A stretch of DNA of 37,993 bases, taken from assembly GCA_028749205.1 (NCBI GenBank), contig JAQULR010000015.1, positions 1 to 37,993 of the forward strand. Reading direction: 5' to 3'. Both the position numbers and the translations under genes were made by a program. Shown here piece after piece: positions 18,438-27,911 of the stretch (within the stretch, counting starts at the first letter, position 1; each line of letters begins with the position of its first letter). The notes under the pieces were generated by a model. It did no database searches and was not told the origin of the DNA. It worked only from the letters and a program-made list of their open reading frames with translations. The stretch is from Acidobacteriota bacterium. GTDB lineage: Bacteria > Acidobacteriota > Aminicenantia > Aminicenantales > Saccharicenantaceae.

Positions 18438-19679
18438 TTAACTTCCACTGGTAGAGGGCCAGCCTGGCTTTTGAAGGCTATTGGCTTGCTCGCCAGCTTC
18501 AGGCAGAATTATAGACATGCCATCTTGGAGAAGATGCTGTCCAAGAGAGACCACAAATCCCGAAAGGTCTGCTGGCTCCAGGATTTCAGCTTTGTCTCTT
18601 TCTATAATTCCTGTCCTGATCGGCTTATAATAGGCCTTTTTATTTTCTAAGTCTGCCACAAAAACACCTTCAGAATCTCCTCTCCTGACAATAGCGCTAT
18701 AAGGAACTATGGTAGCATTTTCTCTCCTAGCAAATTCAATTTCCACATTGACGAACATACCGGGTTTAAGAAGATTATCTTCATTATCAATATCAATTTC
18801 TACTCTGGCCTGCCGGGAGGTCTCTTTAAGAAGGGGGGCTACTCTCGACACCTGTCCAAGGAATTTTTGGTCAGGAAAAACTGCTGAGGATATGACTGCT
18901 TCCTGTCCAAGCTTTATTCTGTAATATTCTTTATCAGTAGCATAAATAACGGCAGTAATTGGGTGAAGTTCAACTATAGAAATTATCGGAGTATTGGCCG
19001 AAAGCAGGGCTCCTTCATCAACATATCTTTCGCCCACATAACGGACGTCGTGACCTGATTCCCAGTTGGCTACGATCCTGGTGTAAGAAAGGCGAAGCCG
19101 GGCAGTTTCCAGAGCAGCTTCCCGGTTGGCTACTTGGGCTTCAGCTACCTTAAACCTGGCTTCCTGGGATTGATATTGAGCACTAGCAGCATCAAGCTGA
19201 GCGTCGGAATAGATACCTTTCTGATGAAGGGTCTCAGCCCTTTCCAGGTCCTTTTTGGCCAGCTCCAGAGCGCTTTTGGCTTCTTCGAAATTGGCCTTAG
19301 CAACCTTAAGATCAGCCTCAGCCTGAGCTACTTGCTGCAGATATTCTTCATCATCCAGTTGAGCCACAATCTGTCCCCTCATTATTCTATCACCAATGTT
19401 AACATAAAGTTTTTTCAACTTACCCGAAACTTTAGGGGCTACTACAAACTGAGACCTCGGGATTAAGGACCCGGAAAATTGTCCCACGTCACGAATCAGG
19501 CCGTTTTCTACCGGGCTCAATTCTACAGCCACCGCGGCCATTCGGAAATTCTCAGAATCAGAATTTCTAAATATTGCTTGCCCTATTCTATATAGAATCA
19601 ACACTACTAAAATAAACCCAACTAAAAGGAGCCCCTTCTGGATAAGGCTCATCTTTTTGATTTTTTCATTTGCTTTCAT
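18438..19679 (-). CDS. RND efflux periplasmic adaptor (membrane fusion protein)
   Basis: This 413-residue adaptor has an N-terminal membrane anchor or signal helix (about 13-32). A lipoyl-like half-motif, VVAPKVSGKL...VNIGDRIMRGQIVAQLDD, follows at about 75-115. An alpha-helical hairpin rich in Ala, Glu and Lys runs at about 115-200 (QAEADLKVAKANFEEAKSA and onward), then come the second lipoyl half, a beta-barrel and a membrane-proximal domain. It bridges the RND permease and the outer-membrane channel. GGGAG lies about 8 bases ahead of the ATG. It is flanked closely by tolC (44 bp upstream) and the permease (42 bp downstream). Confidence 0.94.
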   Translation of the reverse strand: MKANEKIKKMSLIQKGLLLVGFILVVLILYRIGQAIFRNSDSENFRMAAVAVELSPVENGLIRDVGQFSGSLIPRSQFVVAPKVSGKLKKLYVNIGDRIMRGQIVAQLDDEEYLQQVAQAEADLKVAKANFEEAKSALELAKKDLERAETLHQKGIYSDAQLDAASAQYQSQEARFKVAEAQVANREAALETARLRLSYTRIVANWESGHDVRYVGERYVDEGALLSANTPIISIVELHPITAVIYATDKEYYRIKLGQEAVISSAVFPDQKFLGQVSRVAPLLKETSRQARVEIDIDNEDNLLKPGMFVNVEIEFARRENATIVPYSAIVRRGDSEGVFVADLENKKAYYKPIRTGIIERDKAEILEPADLSGFVVSLGQHLLQDGMSIILPEAGEQANSLQKPGWPSTSGS

Positions 19680-19723
19680 TTTCTATCTCCCGATCCAATT
19701 TGTCACAGAACATTCCTCCCAAT

Positions 19724-21358
19724 TCATTTAGCGCCTATCATGGTTATAACCTGCCGCCTTTCCCGACCTACCCCCATAACCCGGTCAAGGTTGGCTAAGG
19801 AGATATTATAATCAATCAAGGCCTTAATCTCGGTGGTCTGAGCATTTCTTAAATCTCTCTGATATTGGAGCACTAAATAATTTGTACTCATGCCTACTTG
19901 AAATTTTTCTTGTTCAGCTTCCAGTTTTTTTTCTGCCAGTTCTCGGGCTGCCCGGTAAGCTTGAACTCTCTCATAATTAATCTCGACATCCCTAACGGCG
20001 TTACCTATCTCCAGGTCGAGTTGCTGCTGCTGATTTTTCAATCTTAATCTGGCCTGATCCAATCTGAGTTTGGCTTGAGCATAGTTAGCTTTCGTTATAA
20101 CATTGCTTAGAGGAAGGGTTAAGACCAAACCCACAGACCAGTTTTTATACTTAAAATCAAAAGCATCCTTTAGAGCATCTGATCTTTTCCCAGGAATAGT
20201 CTCTACAATTACTCCAGTAATTGGGTCATCATTAAGGTAAACAAGCTGATCTCCAGAAATTCCTGGGCTCCAGTAGCTGAGACGAAACTCCAGATTTGGC
20301 AGAAGCTGATTTTTAGCATAGCCATAGTTGAACTCTCTGGTTTTTACTTCCATTCTAACAGCTTCCAAGTCTGGTCTTTTTTGGATAGCTGTGTTTAAGG
20401 CTTCTTCATAACCAATGACCCGTCGTTCAACTGAGGGAGTATCCTTCGGGATTATCTGGATATTCTTAACATCTCCCATTTCTTCAGCCAGGTTGATAAT
20501 TACCTTAAGCTGGTCTTCAAAATTTTTAACCAGAGCTTCAGACTCCAGAATATCAGCCTGTCGGGTACTGACCTCACTTTCAGCCGTCAATAGCTCAATT
20601 GGAGGGAGAGTTCCAGCTTCAATCTCCAGTTTGTTATTTTCCAGCAATTCTTGGGCTAACCTCAAAGATTGCTGTCTGACCTTAAGATTCTCCCTGGCAT
20701 AGACCAAATTCCAGTAGGCTGCTTCAACCTGGTAAATAGTATCTTCTAAGATTCTCTGAAAATTCTCCTCTGAAATTTCCTGGTTATAGTTAGCGATTAT
20801 GATTTCCCGGCGACCGTATTTTAAGCCAAAATCACGCAGCAAAGGCTGGCTGAAGTTAACCCGGAGAGTGCTTCCGTAACGCGGATTAATAGTCTGGAAA
20901 CGTCGGTTGCTATCATTAACGTAGTTATAAAGACTGGCAGAAAATAAACCGCCCAGGGGAATATTTTGGCTGAGTTGAACAGTGTAATCATCTTGCTTGG
21001 TCTGAACTACATCCGAAGCTTCCAGAAATGAATAAGAAGCCGTGTTGGTCTCCTGATTATTGTAATTAACGGTAAAAGATGGAATGAATCTTTCCTTAGC
21101 TAAAGTAACACTTTGGTCAGCTATCTGCGGAGTAAGCATTTCTGCTCTCAGGCTAAGATTGTTCTTGATAGCCTTATAGATACAATCCTCTAAGGAAAGT
21201 TCCAGGTTTGTACTCTGTTTACCCGACCTCTGTTGGCTTTCAGCTGTCATCTGGTTCTGAGCTGAAAGCTCGGCAACCAAAACTGACGAGACAGAAAACA
21301 CCATAAAAACCAAAAGCCAAATTAGGCTGCCTATCAGATTAGATCCTTTCCTTAGCAT
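19724..21358 (-). CDS. TolC-family outer membrane efflux channel
   Basis: This 544-residue protein has a signal peptide at about 10-33 and two outer-membrane-efflux-protein repeats. LSLEDCIYKAIKNNLSLRAE opens the first, and EEALNTAIQKRPDLEAVRMEVK opens the second. Long coiled helices fit the periplasmic tunnel. It is first in the tolC-adaptor-permease operon and supplies the exit duct across the outer membrane, which also shows that the organism is diderm. GGGAGTG lies 5 bases before the ATG. Confidence 0.93.
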   Translation of the reverse strand: MLRKGSNLIGSLIWLLVFMVFSVSSVLVAELSAQNQMTAESQQRSGKQSTNLELSLEDCIYKAIKNNLSLRAEMLTPQIADQSVTLAKERFIPSFTVNYNNQETNTASYSFLEASDVVQTKQDDYTVQLSQNIPLGGLFSASLYNYVNDSNRRFQTINPRYGSTLRVNFSQPLLRDFGLKYGRREIIIANYNQEISEENFQRILEDTIYQVEAAYWNLVYARENLKVRQQSLRLAQELLENNKLEIEAGTLPPIELLTAESEVSTRQADILESEALVKNFEDQLKVIINLAEEMGDVKNIQIIPKDTPSVERRVIGYEEALNTAIQKRPDLEAVRMEVKTREFNYGYAKNQLLPNLEFRLSYWSPGISGDQLVYLNDDPITGVIVETIPGKRSDALKDAFDFKYKNWSVGLVLTLPLSNVITKANYAQAKLRLDQARLRLKNQQQQLDLEIGNAVRDVEINYERVQAYRAARELAEKKLEAEQEKFQVGMSTNYLVLQYQRDLRNAQTTEIKALIDYNISLANLDRVMGVGRERRQVITMIGAK

Positions 21359-21592
21359 TATTTCACTCCCAACATCTAATTCATTTTTTTTATTTTCAAT
21401 TAAGTAAACTTAGTTTTAAAAAACTTCTTCTATTGAGACGTCCCACTATGATTTTTCTTCCAGTTGAAGGGAAATATTTTTACTTTTTTTCGGTTATGGA
21501 GTCTATAAAAAGTAATAGCACCTTTAATATTCAGTCAAAAAAACTACTCTTAAACATGTCCTTTATGGAACGGATTTTATTATATCATAAGA

Positions 21593-21598
21593 ATTATA
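21593..21598 (-). promoter_or_regulatory. candidate -10 box of the efflux operon
   Basis: On the minus strand a perfect TATAAT occurs about 235 bases before the tolC start. The best -35 candidate 16 bases upstream is TTTTGA, a poor match. Chance occurrence in AT-rich DNA is likely enough to keep this tentative. Confidence 0.22.
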
Positions 21599-21715
21599 CC
21601 TTAAGAGGAAAATCTCAAAATATCAGACAAAATCTGTCGAAAACCCGCTCCCTGAGTCCTCTCTCTTACCAATTCATTCTCTTGCCTGGCAAACTCGCAT
21701 TCTTTAGTTCATAAA

Positions 21716-21741
21716 CCTGGATTATCTATAAATAATCCAGG
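21716..21741. repeat. perfect intergenic palindrome, GGATTAT/ATAATCC family
   Basis: CCTGGATTAT (21716-21725) and ATAATCCAGG (21732-21741) form a perfect 10-bp stem with a 6-base loop, CTATAA. It lies 24 bp after the stop of the propeller gene. On the plus strand it is followed by a T-rich stretch; on the gene's own strand the T run is weak. The core matches the element near 5851-5868 at nearly every base. Confidence 0.55.
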
Positions 21742-21765
21742 GCTGATTTTTAATTCTTTTGCCTG

Positions 21766-24700
21766 TTAATTCTTCTTCTTTCCAAGCCTCTCAATCAGAT
21801 TTTTTTTGAGGACTGAGCCCGAGTCGTTTCCGTTTTCCTCAGTGGTAGCTATGACCTGATTAAAGCAATTCAAAGCCTCTACCTTATAATGATAAGATTT
21901 TCCTTTTTCAAGATATTTATCGATGTAAACCAACTGGCCATAACTGAAATTTGGTTCTGTAAACTCCTGCCTCAACTCATAGCCTCCCCCAGAGACTTTT
22001 CTCCAGAGCTGGTATTTGGCCACCTCATAGGGAGTTTCTTTGTTAACTTGAATGGTTATCCGGCCATAATTTCTCCGAATAATCCAGGCCCTCTCGGTTA
22101 ATTTTTCTACCTCTAGGCTGATTGTGATGACTGGGATAAACCCTTCCCCGCTTACCATGAAATCAGCCGTTGGATTATCAGGATCATTAGAAGATAGGCC
22201 GAAAACAGCACTTAATGTCCCCTGATTGGTAGGCGAAAACCTTAAGGTAATTGTCCTAGAGCTAAGGGGAGGAACCGTAAAAGGAGCTCCTGGAGCCTGG
22301 TAGGAAAAATCCGGAGAACCTGAATTCCGAGCTACTGCGGTCACTACTAATTCGGCTCCCCCGTCGTTATAAATAACTGTGGTCTTATCCTCAGTATCAC
22401 AAACATTGACTCTCCCAAAGGTTAGGCCGCTAATCGGAACTCTCAATCTTGGGATGTTTTCTGGGGTAGTAATCTGGGCCTCGTTGGAATACTCAGAATC
22501 GCCAGCGCTGTTAAAGGCTTTGACCCGATAAAAATAAGTTGTTTCGCCTTGAAGCCCGCTATCTATAAAGCTAGTGATGCCTTCTCCGGTTGTCCCTACC
22601 AGGCTCCAGGTTCCAGCCATGCCTTCTTTTCTCTCTACTTTAAACCCATCTTCATTATATGAATTATCAACCCAAGTTAACCTGACTTCAGTAGCTGATA
22701 GGGCTACCACTTGAAGCCCGGATGGGGCAATTGGAACAGTCAAAGCTGGAGTTACCACCATAGCTTCATTGGAAGGAGTAGAATCACCGGTGTCATTATA
22801 GGCAAAGACTCTATAGGTGTAGGTGGTAGATTCGAAGACGGTGGTATCAGGATAGGTAGTGACATTAGCAGCTACATTGGTTAAATCAGTCCAGGGTCCG
22901 CTTCCGGTTTTCCTTTCAATTCTGAAACCGGTCTCCCCGTTAGAATTATCAATCCAGCTCAGATTGACCTGTCTTTCATGAACAGCCGTGGCTGTCAGAG
23001 CTGTCGGCCCAGCCGGAAGAGTGATTAGGCTTAGTTCATTGGAGCTGCCAGATTCGCCGGCAGAATTATAAGCTCTGACCAGATAAAAATAATTAGTAGC
23101 CTCGCTCAGCCCGGTGTTTTTGTAAGCGGTAACATCAGCTCCAACCGTAGCTATTTCACTCCAGGTTCCGGCCGACCCGGTCTTTCTCTCTATTTTGAAG
23201 CCTTCCTCATTGGTTGATTTATCATCCCAGACCAGGTCCACACTGTTCAGGCTCACCGCCGTCGTTCTAAGATTGGTAGGTGCCTGAGGTGGCAGCAGAC
23301 CGTAAAATCTGGTCACAAAGGCATCCTCATAAATGGCAATCGACCCCCCTGGGCTAAGAAAAGGGCCACCAAAAACCGGGAAATTATTCGACCTGGTAAA
23401 TCCACCCAGATAAAAGTTACCATGGCCATCAGCAGCTACCGCATTGGCTTCATCAATGTTTGAACCGCCTAAAAAACTCGAATAATAAAAACCACTGCCA
23501 TCTTCCTTGAGGACAGTTACAAAAGCATCCCGGCCCCCATTGTAAGATAAATAGGGGCCTCCTAACACCGGGAAGTTACCAGAATCCGTAGCCCCTGCCA
23601 GATAAGCTATTCTCTGGGAGTCAACGGCAATTGATAATCCAAAATCATCATAAGCCCCCCCGAGATATCCGCAGTATACCAGACCGCTTCCCGCTTGATT
23701 TACCTTAGCCACAAAGGCATCCCAACCCCCATTGTGAGAAGTATCCGGTCCCCCGGCCACCGGGAAGTTGGCGGTTGAGATTGTAGCGCCAGTTACATAA
23801 GCACATCCATCTTCATCCACTGCTATTCCTGCTCCATAATCATCAGAACTTCCACCAATATAACCACAATAAGCTATCGAACTTCCTGTAGTCACGATTT
23901 TAGCCACGAAAGCATCCAGATCGCCTCCTCGGTAATTTAGACTGGGACCATTTTTTACCGGAAATCGATCTCCTGGAGTCGATGCTGTAAAACCAGTTAT
24001 ATAGACATTTCCGCTGGTGTCCAGAGCTATCCAGCTTCCGATATCATCTCTGCTACCGCCGATAAATCCAGACCAATCAAGGGAACTTCCTGTAGCATTG
24101 ACTCTGAGAACGAAGGCATCTTCTTGACCATTATGGCTGGTATCCGGGCCGGTCTTAACCGGGAAATCAGACGATTCAGTAGTTCCACAAACGTAAGCTC
24201 GGCCACTAAGATCAACGGCCACCGAGTTGGCAATATCAGTCGAGCTGCCTCCTAAATATCCGCTGTAGAGAAGATTTCTGCCATCGGCACTGATCTTGGT
24301 TAAGAAGCTGTCACTGTACTGATTTATATTGGCGGCCGGGTTAGTATAGACAAAACCTCCAGCCGGAAAATCATTAGATTTGGTATAACCACAGATATAA
24401 GCATTGCCAGAGCTGTCAACGGCAATTCCAGTGGCTCCATCATCGAAGCTTCCTCCGAGATAGCTGCAGTAAATGAGTCCAGTTCCAGAAGGATTCACCT
24501 TAGCCACAAAGGCATCTGTTCCTAAACTGGGACCATTAAAGGACATATCCCAGCCTCCGCTAACTACCGGGAAATCAATCGATCCAGTCCATCCCGCCAG
24601 ATAGACATGGCCGGTATTATCCAAGGCCATGGCCAGAGCTCGGTCGCTTGAGGAGCCTCCAAGAAAACCGCTAAAAACTATTATGGCTGGGTCTATGATC

Positions 24701-25629
24701 AGAGGCAGCCTTCGGTCATAAGCTCCGATTTTGAAAGTATGAAGGCAGCTAACCAGCCCGCCTTCGGCGGTTTTTTTCTCGATGATTTCAAACCTTACTG
24801 GAACAGAAATTTTCTCTCCATTTTTCATCTGATAGGCTACAGGAGCTTCATCCAGAAAACTTCCGACTGGCGTTATAATTTTTAGCTGACCCTTATCATT
24901 GAGTTTAATTTCAGAGGCTCCTCGGTAATTTAGTTTTATAACTGAAGGTTCTGTGCCTGGACTGACCACAAATTCATACTTAAGATTGTTCTGGTCTCCT
25001 GAAAAAGCCAGGTCCACGCCAGGCCAGAGCTGATGGTAAACAATCCTACCATAGGTCGACAGACTAGAAATCCAACTCTTTGGATCTCCCTTGAAATAGG
25101 AAATAACAGTTTCGGCCTTGTCTTTAGCCTCGATTTTGGCCTCCTGAGAGGCTCCCTTAAATTCAAGCCACACTGGCCAGAATTGTGGCTCTGAAATTGA
25201 GGCCTTTTTCAGTATTTCTGAGTCAGAAGCCAAAGCCGGATTTTCTAACCGGGCAGGTTTGTCATCCACCTTCAACCTGTCTTTAGAACCTGTAGCCTTT
25301 TTCTCTGAGTCGAGCGAAGATAGCACAATTGCCAAGCCGTCTTTGCTGAAATAGATGTTCTTATCGGCACCTTGAACATAAAAATCAACCTGACTGTCAA
25401 TCTGGCCCTCATTAAGGATAAAAAGCATTGGCCAGTTCATCTTTGATAGCTCCAACCCTACCGGCTGCCCCCTGTCTGAAGGCTTATCGGTCAGCGGGGA
25501 AACCATTTTTTGAGTAGACCCGTAACTCTGTTCAGTCTCGGCCAGGATCAAAGTTAATCCGCTGGCCAGGGCTCCAGCCAACATCAGAACCAGCATAATA
25601 GATCTTGTTCTATATTTTTTAGGCTTCAT
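21766..25629 (-). CDS. large secreted SBBP beta-propeller protein with fibronectin III and ASPM/HYDIN-like domains
   Basis: An ATG at 25659 would add ten residues, but a G-rich site (25634-25639) directly precedes the ATG at 25629 and gives a normal signal peptide; that form is 1287 residues. An N-terminal DUF7948-like domain (about 60-310) is followed by seven beta-propeller (SBBP) repeats of about 60 residues. Each has the pattern G-x-[LI]-G-G-S-x-x-D followed by IAVD..G..Y..G.T.S.(N)FPV. Next are three fibronectin III modules, each with LxWxDxSxNExGFxIERK (about 785-1065). An ASPM/SPD-2/HYDIN-like module (about 1080-1180) and a C-terminal FN3-like tail follow. There is no enzyme motif. It is probably a surface or secreted adhesion or binding protein. 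No sorting signal was recognised. Confidence 0.88.
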   Translation of the reverse strand: MKPKKYRTRSIMLVLMLAGALASGLTLILAETEQSYGSTQKMVSPLTDKPSDRGQPVGLELSKMNWPMLFILNEGQIDSQVDFYVQGADKNIYFSKDGLAIVLSSLDSEKKATGSKDRLKVDDKPARLENPALASDSEILKKASISEPQFWPVWLEFKGASQEAKIEAKDKAETVISYFKGDPKSWISSLSTYGRIVYHQLWPGVDLAFSGDQNNLKYEFVVSPGTEPSVIKLNYRGASEIKLNDKGQLKIITPVGSFLDEAPVAYQMKNGEKISVPVRFEIIEKKTAEGGLVSCLHTFKIGAYDRRLPLIIDPAIIVFSGFLGGSSSDRALAMALDNTGHVYLAGWTGSIDFPVVSGGWDMSFNGPSLGTDAFVAKVNPSGTGLIYCSYLGGSFDDGATGIAVDSSGNAYICGYTKSNDFPAGGFVYTNPAANINQYSDSFLTKISADGRNLLYSGYLGGSSTDIANSVAVDLSGRAYVCGTTESSDFPVKTGPDTSHNGQEDAFVLRVNATGSSLDWSGFIGGSRDDIGSWIALDTSGNVYITGFTASTPGDRFPVKNGPSLNYRGGDLDAFVAKIVTTGSSIAYCGYIGGSSDDYGAGIAVDEDGCAYVTGATISTANFPVAGGPDTSHNGGWDAFVAKVNQAGSGLVYCGYLGGAYDDFGLSIAVDSQRIAYLAGATDSGNFPVLGGPYLSYNGGRDAFVTVLKEDGSGFYYSSFLGGSNIDEANAVAADGHGNFYLGGFTRSNNFPVFGGPFLSPGGSIAIYEDAFVTRFYGLLPPQAPTNLRTTAVSLNSVDLVWDDKSTNEEGFKIERKTGSAGTWSEIATVGADVTAYKNTGLSEATNYFYLVRAYNSAGESGSSNELSLITLPAGPTALTATAVHERQVNLSWIDNSNGETGFRIERKTGSGPWTDLTNVAANVTTYPDTTVFESTTYTYRVFAYNDTGDSTPSNEAMVVTPALTVPIAPSGLQVVALSATEVRLTWVDNSYNEDGFKVERKEGMAGTWSLVGTTGEGITSFIDSGLQGETTYFYRVKAFNSAGDSEYSNEAQITTPENIPRLRVPISGLTFGRVNVCDTEDKTTVIYNDGGAELVVTAVARNSGSPDFSYQAPGAPFTVPPLSSRTITLRFSPTNQGTLSAVFGLSSNDPDNPTADFMVSGEGFIPVITISLEVEKLTERAWIIRRNYGRITIQVNKETPYEVAKYQLWRKVSGGGYELRQEFTEPNFSYGQLVYIDKYLEKGKSYHYKVEALNCFNQVIATTEENGNDSGSVLKKNLIERLGKKKN

Positions 25630-25936
25630 TTTTCCCCCCTTTTTATGCTCTCTCATCATAAAATACTAAGAATAAACAAGCAAACAAGCTTGTTATTTTC
25701 ACTGGCTTTCCAGGCCTGTTCATTATAATTATATAAATATCAATCCAGCGCTTAAAATTCAATCAGATTTAATTGGCATTATTTATAAAACTGAACAGAT
25801 TTCCTGATTTTCACTTACCACTTCCTTAGATTTTCCCCATCTGATCTCTAATTTTCTTCCTTGAAGAATTTATCGGGAAGAGAGCCAAGCCTTTTGATTT
25901 TCATTCCTGTTGATACTTAATTTATACTACTTTATG

Positions 25937-26881
25937 TTATTTTTTTTCATTAACCTGGGTGTTTCTTTCCAGGAATATTCCATCCGAAAATCCCTGAATA
26001 GATCTGTTTTGCTCAGCCAGCTCCAACCTCTTCTCTGCCAGACAACAAAAGTATTCATCTATTTCTACTCCAAGGAACCTCCGCCCCAGTTTTTTAGCTA
26101 CAACTGAAGTTGTCCCCGAGCCAAGAAACGGGTCAAAAACCAGATCTCCTGGTTTAGAGCTGGCCAGAATTATTTTGGCTAAAAGTTTTTCCGGCTTTTG
26201 GGTGGGATGATCAGTATTTTCTGGCATAGACCAGAAAGGCACTGTCAGGTCAAACCAGATATTGGTGGGACAGGTCGTCCTGAAACGACCTGTTTCTTCC
26301 TCCTGCCAGTCCCTGGGCCGGCCTGATGAGTCACGGTATGGGGCCAAAACTCTTCTTTTCACTTTGACCGCCTCAACATTAAAATAGTAATGATTAGACA
26401 CTGTGCAAAACCAGATATCCTCAGAACAACTTTTCCAATTTTTTTTAGCCCCACGCCCTTTTTCTCTTTCCCAGGTTATCCGGTTTTGAATCCGGAAATA
26501 TTTCCTGCCCAGGTTAAAGATGGCTCCAGAAGATTTCCAGTCTCCGCACAAATAAACCGAGGCGGTGGGTTTAAGTAGACGGAGCATCTTCTTTACCAAA
26601 CCTTCTAACCACTCTTCATACTTGTCCGATTCCATGGCCCTGAATTCAGACAGATTAAATGTCTTATTAAGGTTATAAGGAGGGTCAACAAAAACCAGGT
26701 CCACAAAACCTCCTGGCAAATAATCCAAAGTTTCAAATACATCTTGACAGATAGTTCGGTTTTCCACTTCTTTCAGGCTGACCGGTTGAGAAAGCCGCAG
26801 AAGCCTGCCTCTAAACTTTTGCCTTTCTTCGCTAACTAATTCGATAGTTCTATTTCTCGGAGCCCTTTTTTTCTTAATCAT
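25937..26881 (-). CDS. orphan DNA methyltransferase, beta class (N6-adenine or N4-cytosine)
   Basis: This 314-residue protein has the catalytic motif IV FVDPPYNLN (Asp66-Tyr69) ahead of the AdoMet-binding motif I FDPFLGSGTTSVVAKKLGR near the C-terminus. This order defines the beta class of amino-methyltransferases, such as the CcrM/HinfI-like and N4-cytosine enzymes. TDHPTQKPEKLL is the expected motif just before motif I. The first 35 residues are very basic (IKKKRAPRNR) and may contact DNA. No restriction endonuclease or specificity gene lies beside it, so it may act in regulation or host protection rather than restriction. No clear Shine-Dalgarno is visible before the ATG. The target sequence cannot be predicted here. 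Confidence 0.9.
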   Translation of the reverse strand: MIKKKRAPRNRTIELVSEERQKFRGRLLRLSQPVSLKEVENRTICQDVFETLDYLPGGFVDLVFVDPPYNLNKTFNLSEFRAMESDKYEEWLEGLVKKMLRLLKPTASVYLCGDWKSSGAIFNLGRKYFRIQNRITWEREKGRGAKKNWKSCSEDIWFCTVSNHYYFNVEAVKVKRRVLAPYRDSSGRPRDWQEEETGRFRTTCPTNIWFDLTVPFWSMPENTDHPTQKPEKLLAKIILASSKPGDLVFDPFLGSGTTSVVAKKLGRRFLGVEIDEYFCCLAEKRLELAEQNRSIQGFSDGIFLERNTQVNEKK

Positions 26882-27182
26882 GACATGTTTAATAAGATTT
26901 TAATCATTCCTTCTCAAAATATTAAGATATTTTCAAGGTTCCTGGGATTGTCTTTTCACTATAATAAATCTCATCATCATTTTTTGCTACTAAATTTTTC
27001 TTCCCCGTGGTTTTGTTGTCAGATAGACTAATTATCGTTTTCTTTTTTCTGATAACTTAACCTGGATTGCTCTCAAGAGAAAATAACCCTTTTCAGCTCC
27101 CTCTTTTTTGGGCGGTCTCTCTAATTTAGCTTTCGGTTTTCAGGTGCTTTAACCAGAAGCCAGAATGTGTTAAATTAAAGGT
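26882..27182. other. 301-bp divergent intergenic region
   Basis: This AT-rich spacer lies between the methyltransferase gene (minus) and the DUF1648-like gene (plus). It must carry both promoters. I see no strong promoter pair, hairpin or coding frame. Confidence 0.5.
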
Positions 27183-27893
27183 GTGCTTAGCGATTTCCTC
27201 CAAAAAAACTCTGTTCGGCTCTTAGCCTTTTTTAATTTAATCCTCTTAGGAGTCAGCTGGATAATGATGATCCAGGCTTACCACCCCCTGCCTAAAGAGA
27301 TTCCTTACTGGCTAAACTTGGCCGGTCAAAATGTTATCAAGGCCCCAAAAAGCCTGCTTTTTTTTCTCTATCCTTTGGGTCAGACGCTATTTATAATCGG
27401 CTTCTGGTTAGCTGGCAAGGCCTGGGTAAAAAAGCCAGAGCCGACAACAGCCGGTTCAACCTCAGGAAAAGCTGAAGCCAGAACAGAAAAGACTTGGTTA
27501 GAAGCGTCGCCAGGGGCGCCCAATAAACAATCAGGGGCAGAAAACAGTTCAACAGACCATCCGCCTTCTTCAGAGCAAGTTGAAGATTACCTTGGAACTT
27601 TGCTGAACTCATCCCAAAGAGGAAAGAAAGAGAATGAAGAGAAAAGACCACAAGCCTTTAGTCCCAAAACCCTCAGCGCTTTAAAGAATCTAAGAAAAGA
27701 ACTGATTCTCCTTCTGCTGATCTTTTTTAACCTGATTTTTATTCATATTCAGCGGAGTCTCATCTGGCTGGCTCATGACTTAAGTATAGGGGTCAACAGG
27801 TTTTATTTTTTCTGCCTCTTCCTTATCATTTTTTTGCTACTTCCCTACTACCGCTTTCGGCGCTCGCTAATCATACGGTTAGCTAAAAAATAA
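27183..27893 (+). CDS. DUF1648-like four-helix membrane protein
   Basis: This 236-residue protein starts at a GTG; an AAAGG lies very close to it, so the exact start is uncertain. Four hydrophobic helices are visible at about 12-31, 57-78, 171-190 and 205-225. Between helices 1 and 2 the segment YHPLPKEIPYWLNLAGQ...KSLLFFLYP follows the DUF1648 pattern (LPxxIPxHxNxxG then K and Pro). A long, charged, Ser/Glu-rich linker (about 82-165) separates the two helix pairs. DUF1648 proteins occur with cell-envelope stress or immunity functions (for example SdpI in Bacillus), but this relation is distant. It ends 18 bp before the M48 protease gene, so the two are likely co-transcribed. Confidence 0.65.
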   Translation: MLSDFLQKNSVRLLAFFNLILLGVSWIMMIQAYHPLPKEIPYWLNLAGQNVIKAPKSLLFFLYPLGQTLFIIGFWLAGKAWVKKPEPTTAGSTSGKAEARTEKTWLEASPGAPNKQSGAENSSTDHPPSSEQVEDYLGTLLNSSQRGKKENEEKRPQAFSPKTLSALKNLRKELILLLLIFFNLIFIHIQRSLIWLAHDLSIGVNRFYFFCLFLIIFLLLPYYRFRRSLIIRLAKK

Positions 27894-27911
27894 AAAAAGG
27901 GGTATGGGCAA

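Larger units (their letters stand above)
21359..21765. other. 407-bp intergenic region upstream of the efflux operon
   Basis: This very AT-rich spacer holds the promoter region of the efflux operon (minus strand) and, at its right end, the palindrome that follows the propeller-protein gene. A 93-codon plus-strand frame at 21433-21714 has no ribosome-binding site and a composition like non-coding DNA, so I do not call it. Confidence 0.55.

Noticed and set aside
21433-21714. 93-codon plus-strand frame in the spacer before the efflux operon
   Set aside because: No ribosome-binding site, an AT-rich non-coding-like composition and no recognisable motif. It also overlaps the probable promoter region of the efflux operon.
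21766-25629. Long protein repeats as a CRISPR or DNA repeat array
   Set aside because: The periodicity comes from the encoded SBBP and FN3 modules. The DNA copies are diverged and have no spacer/repeat structure.
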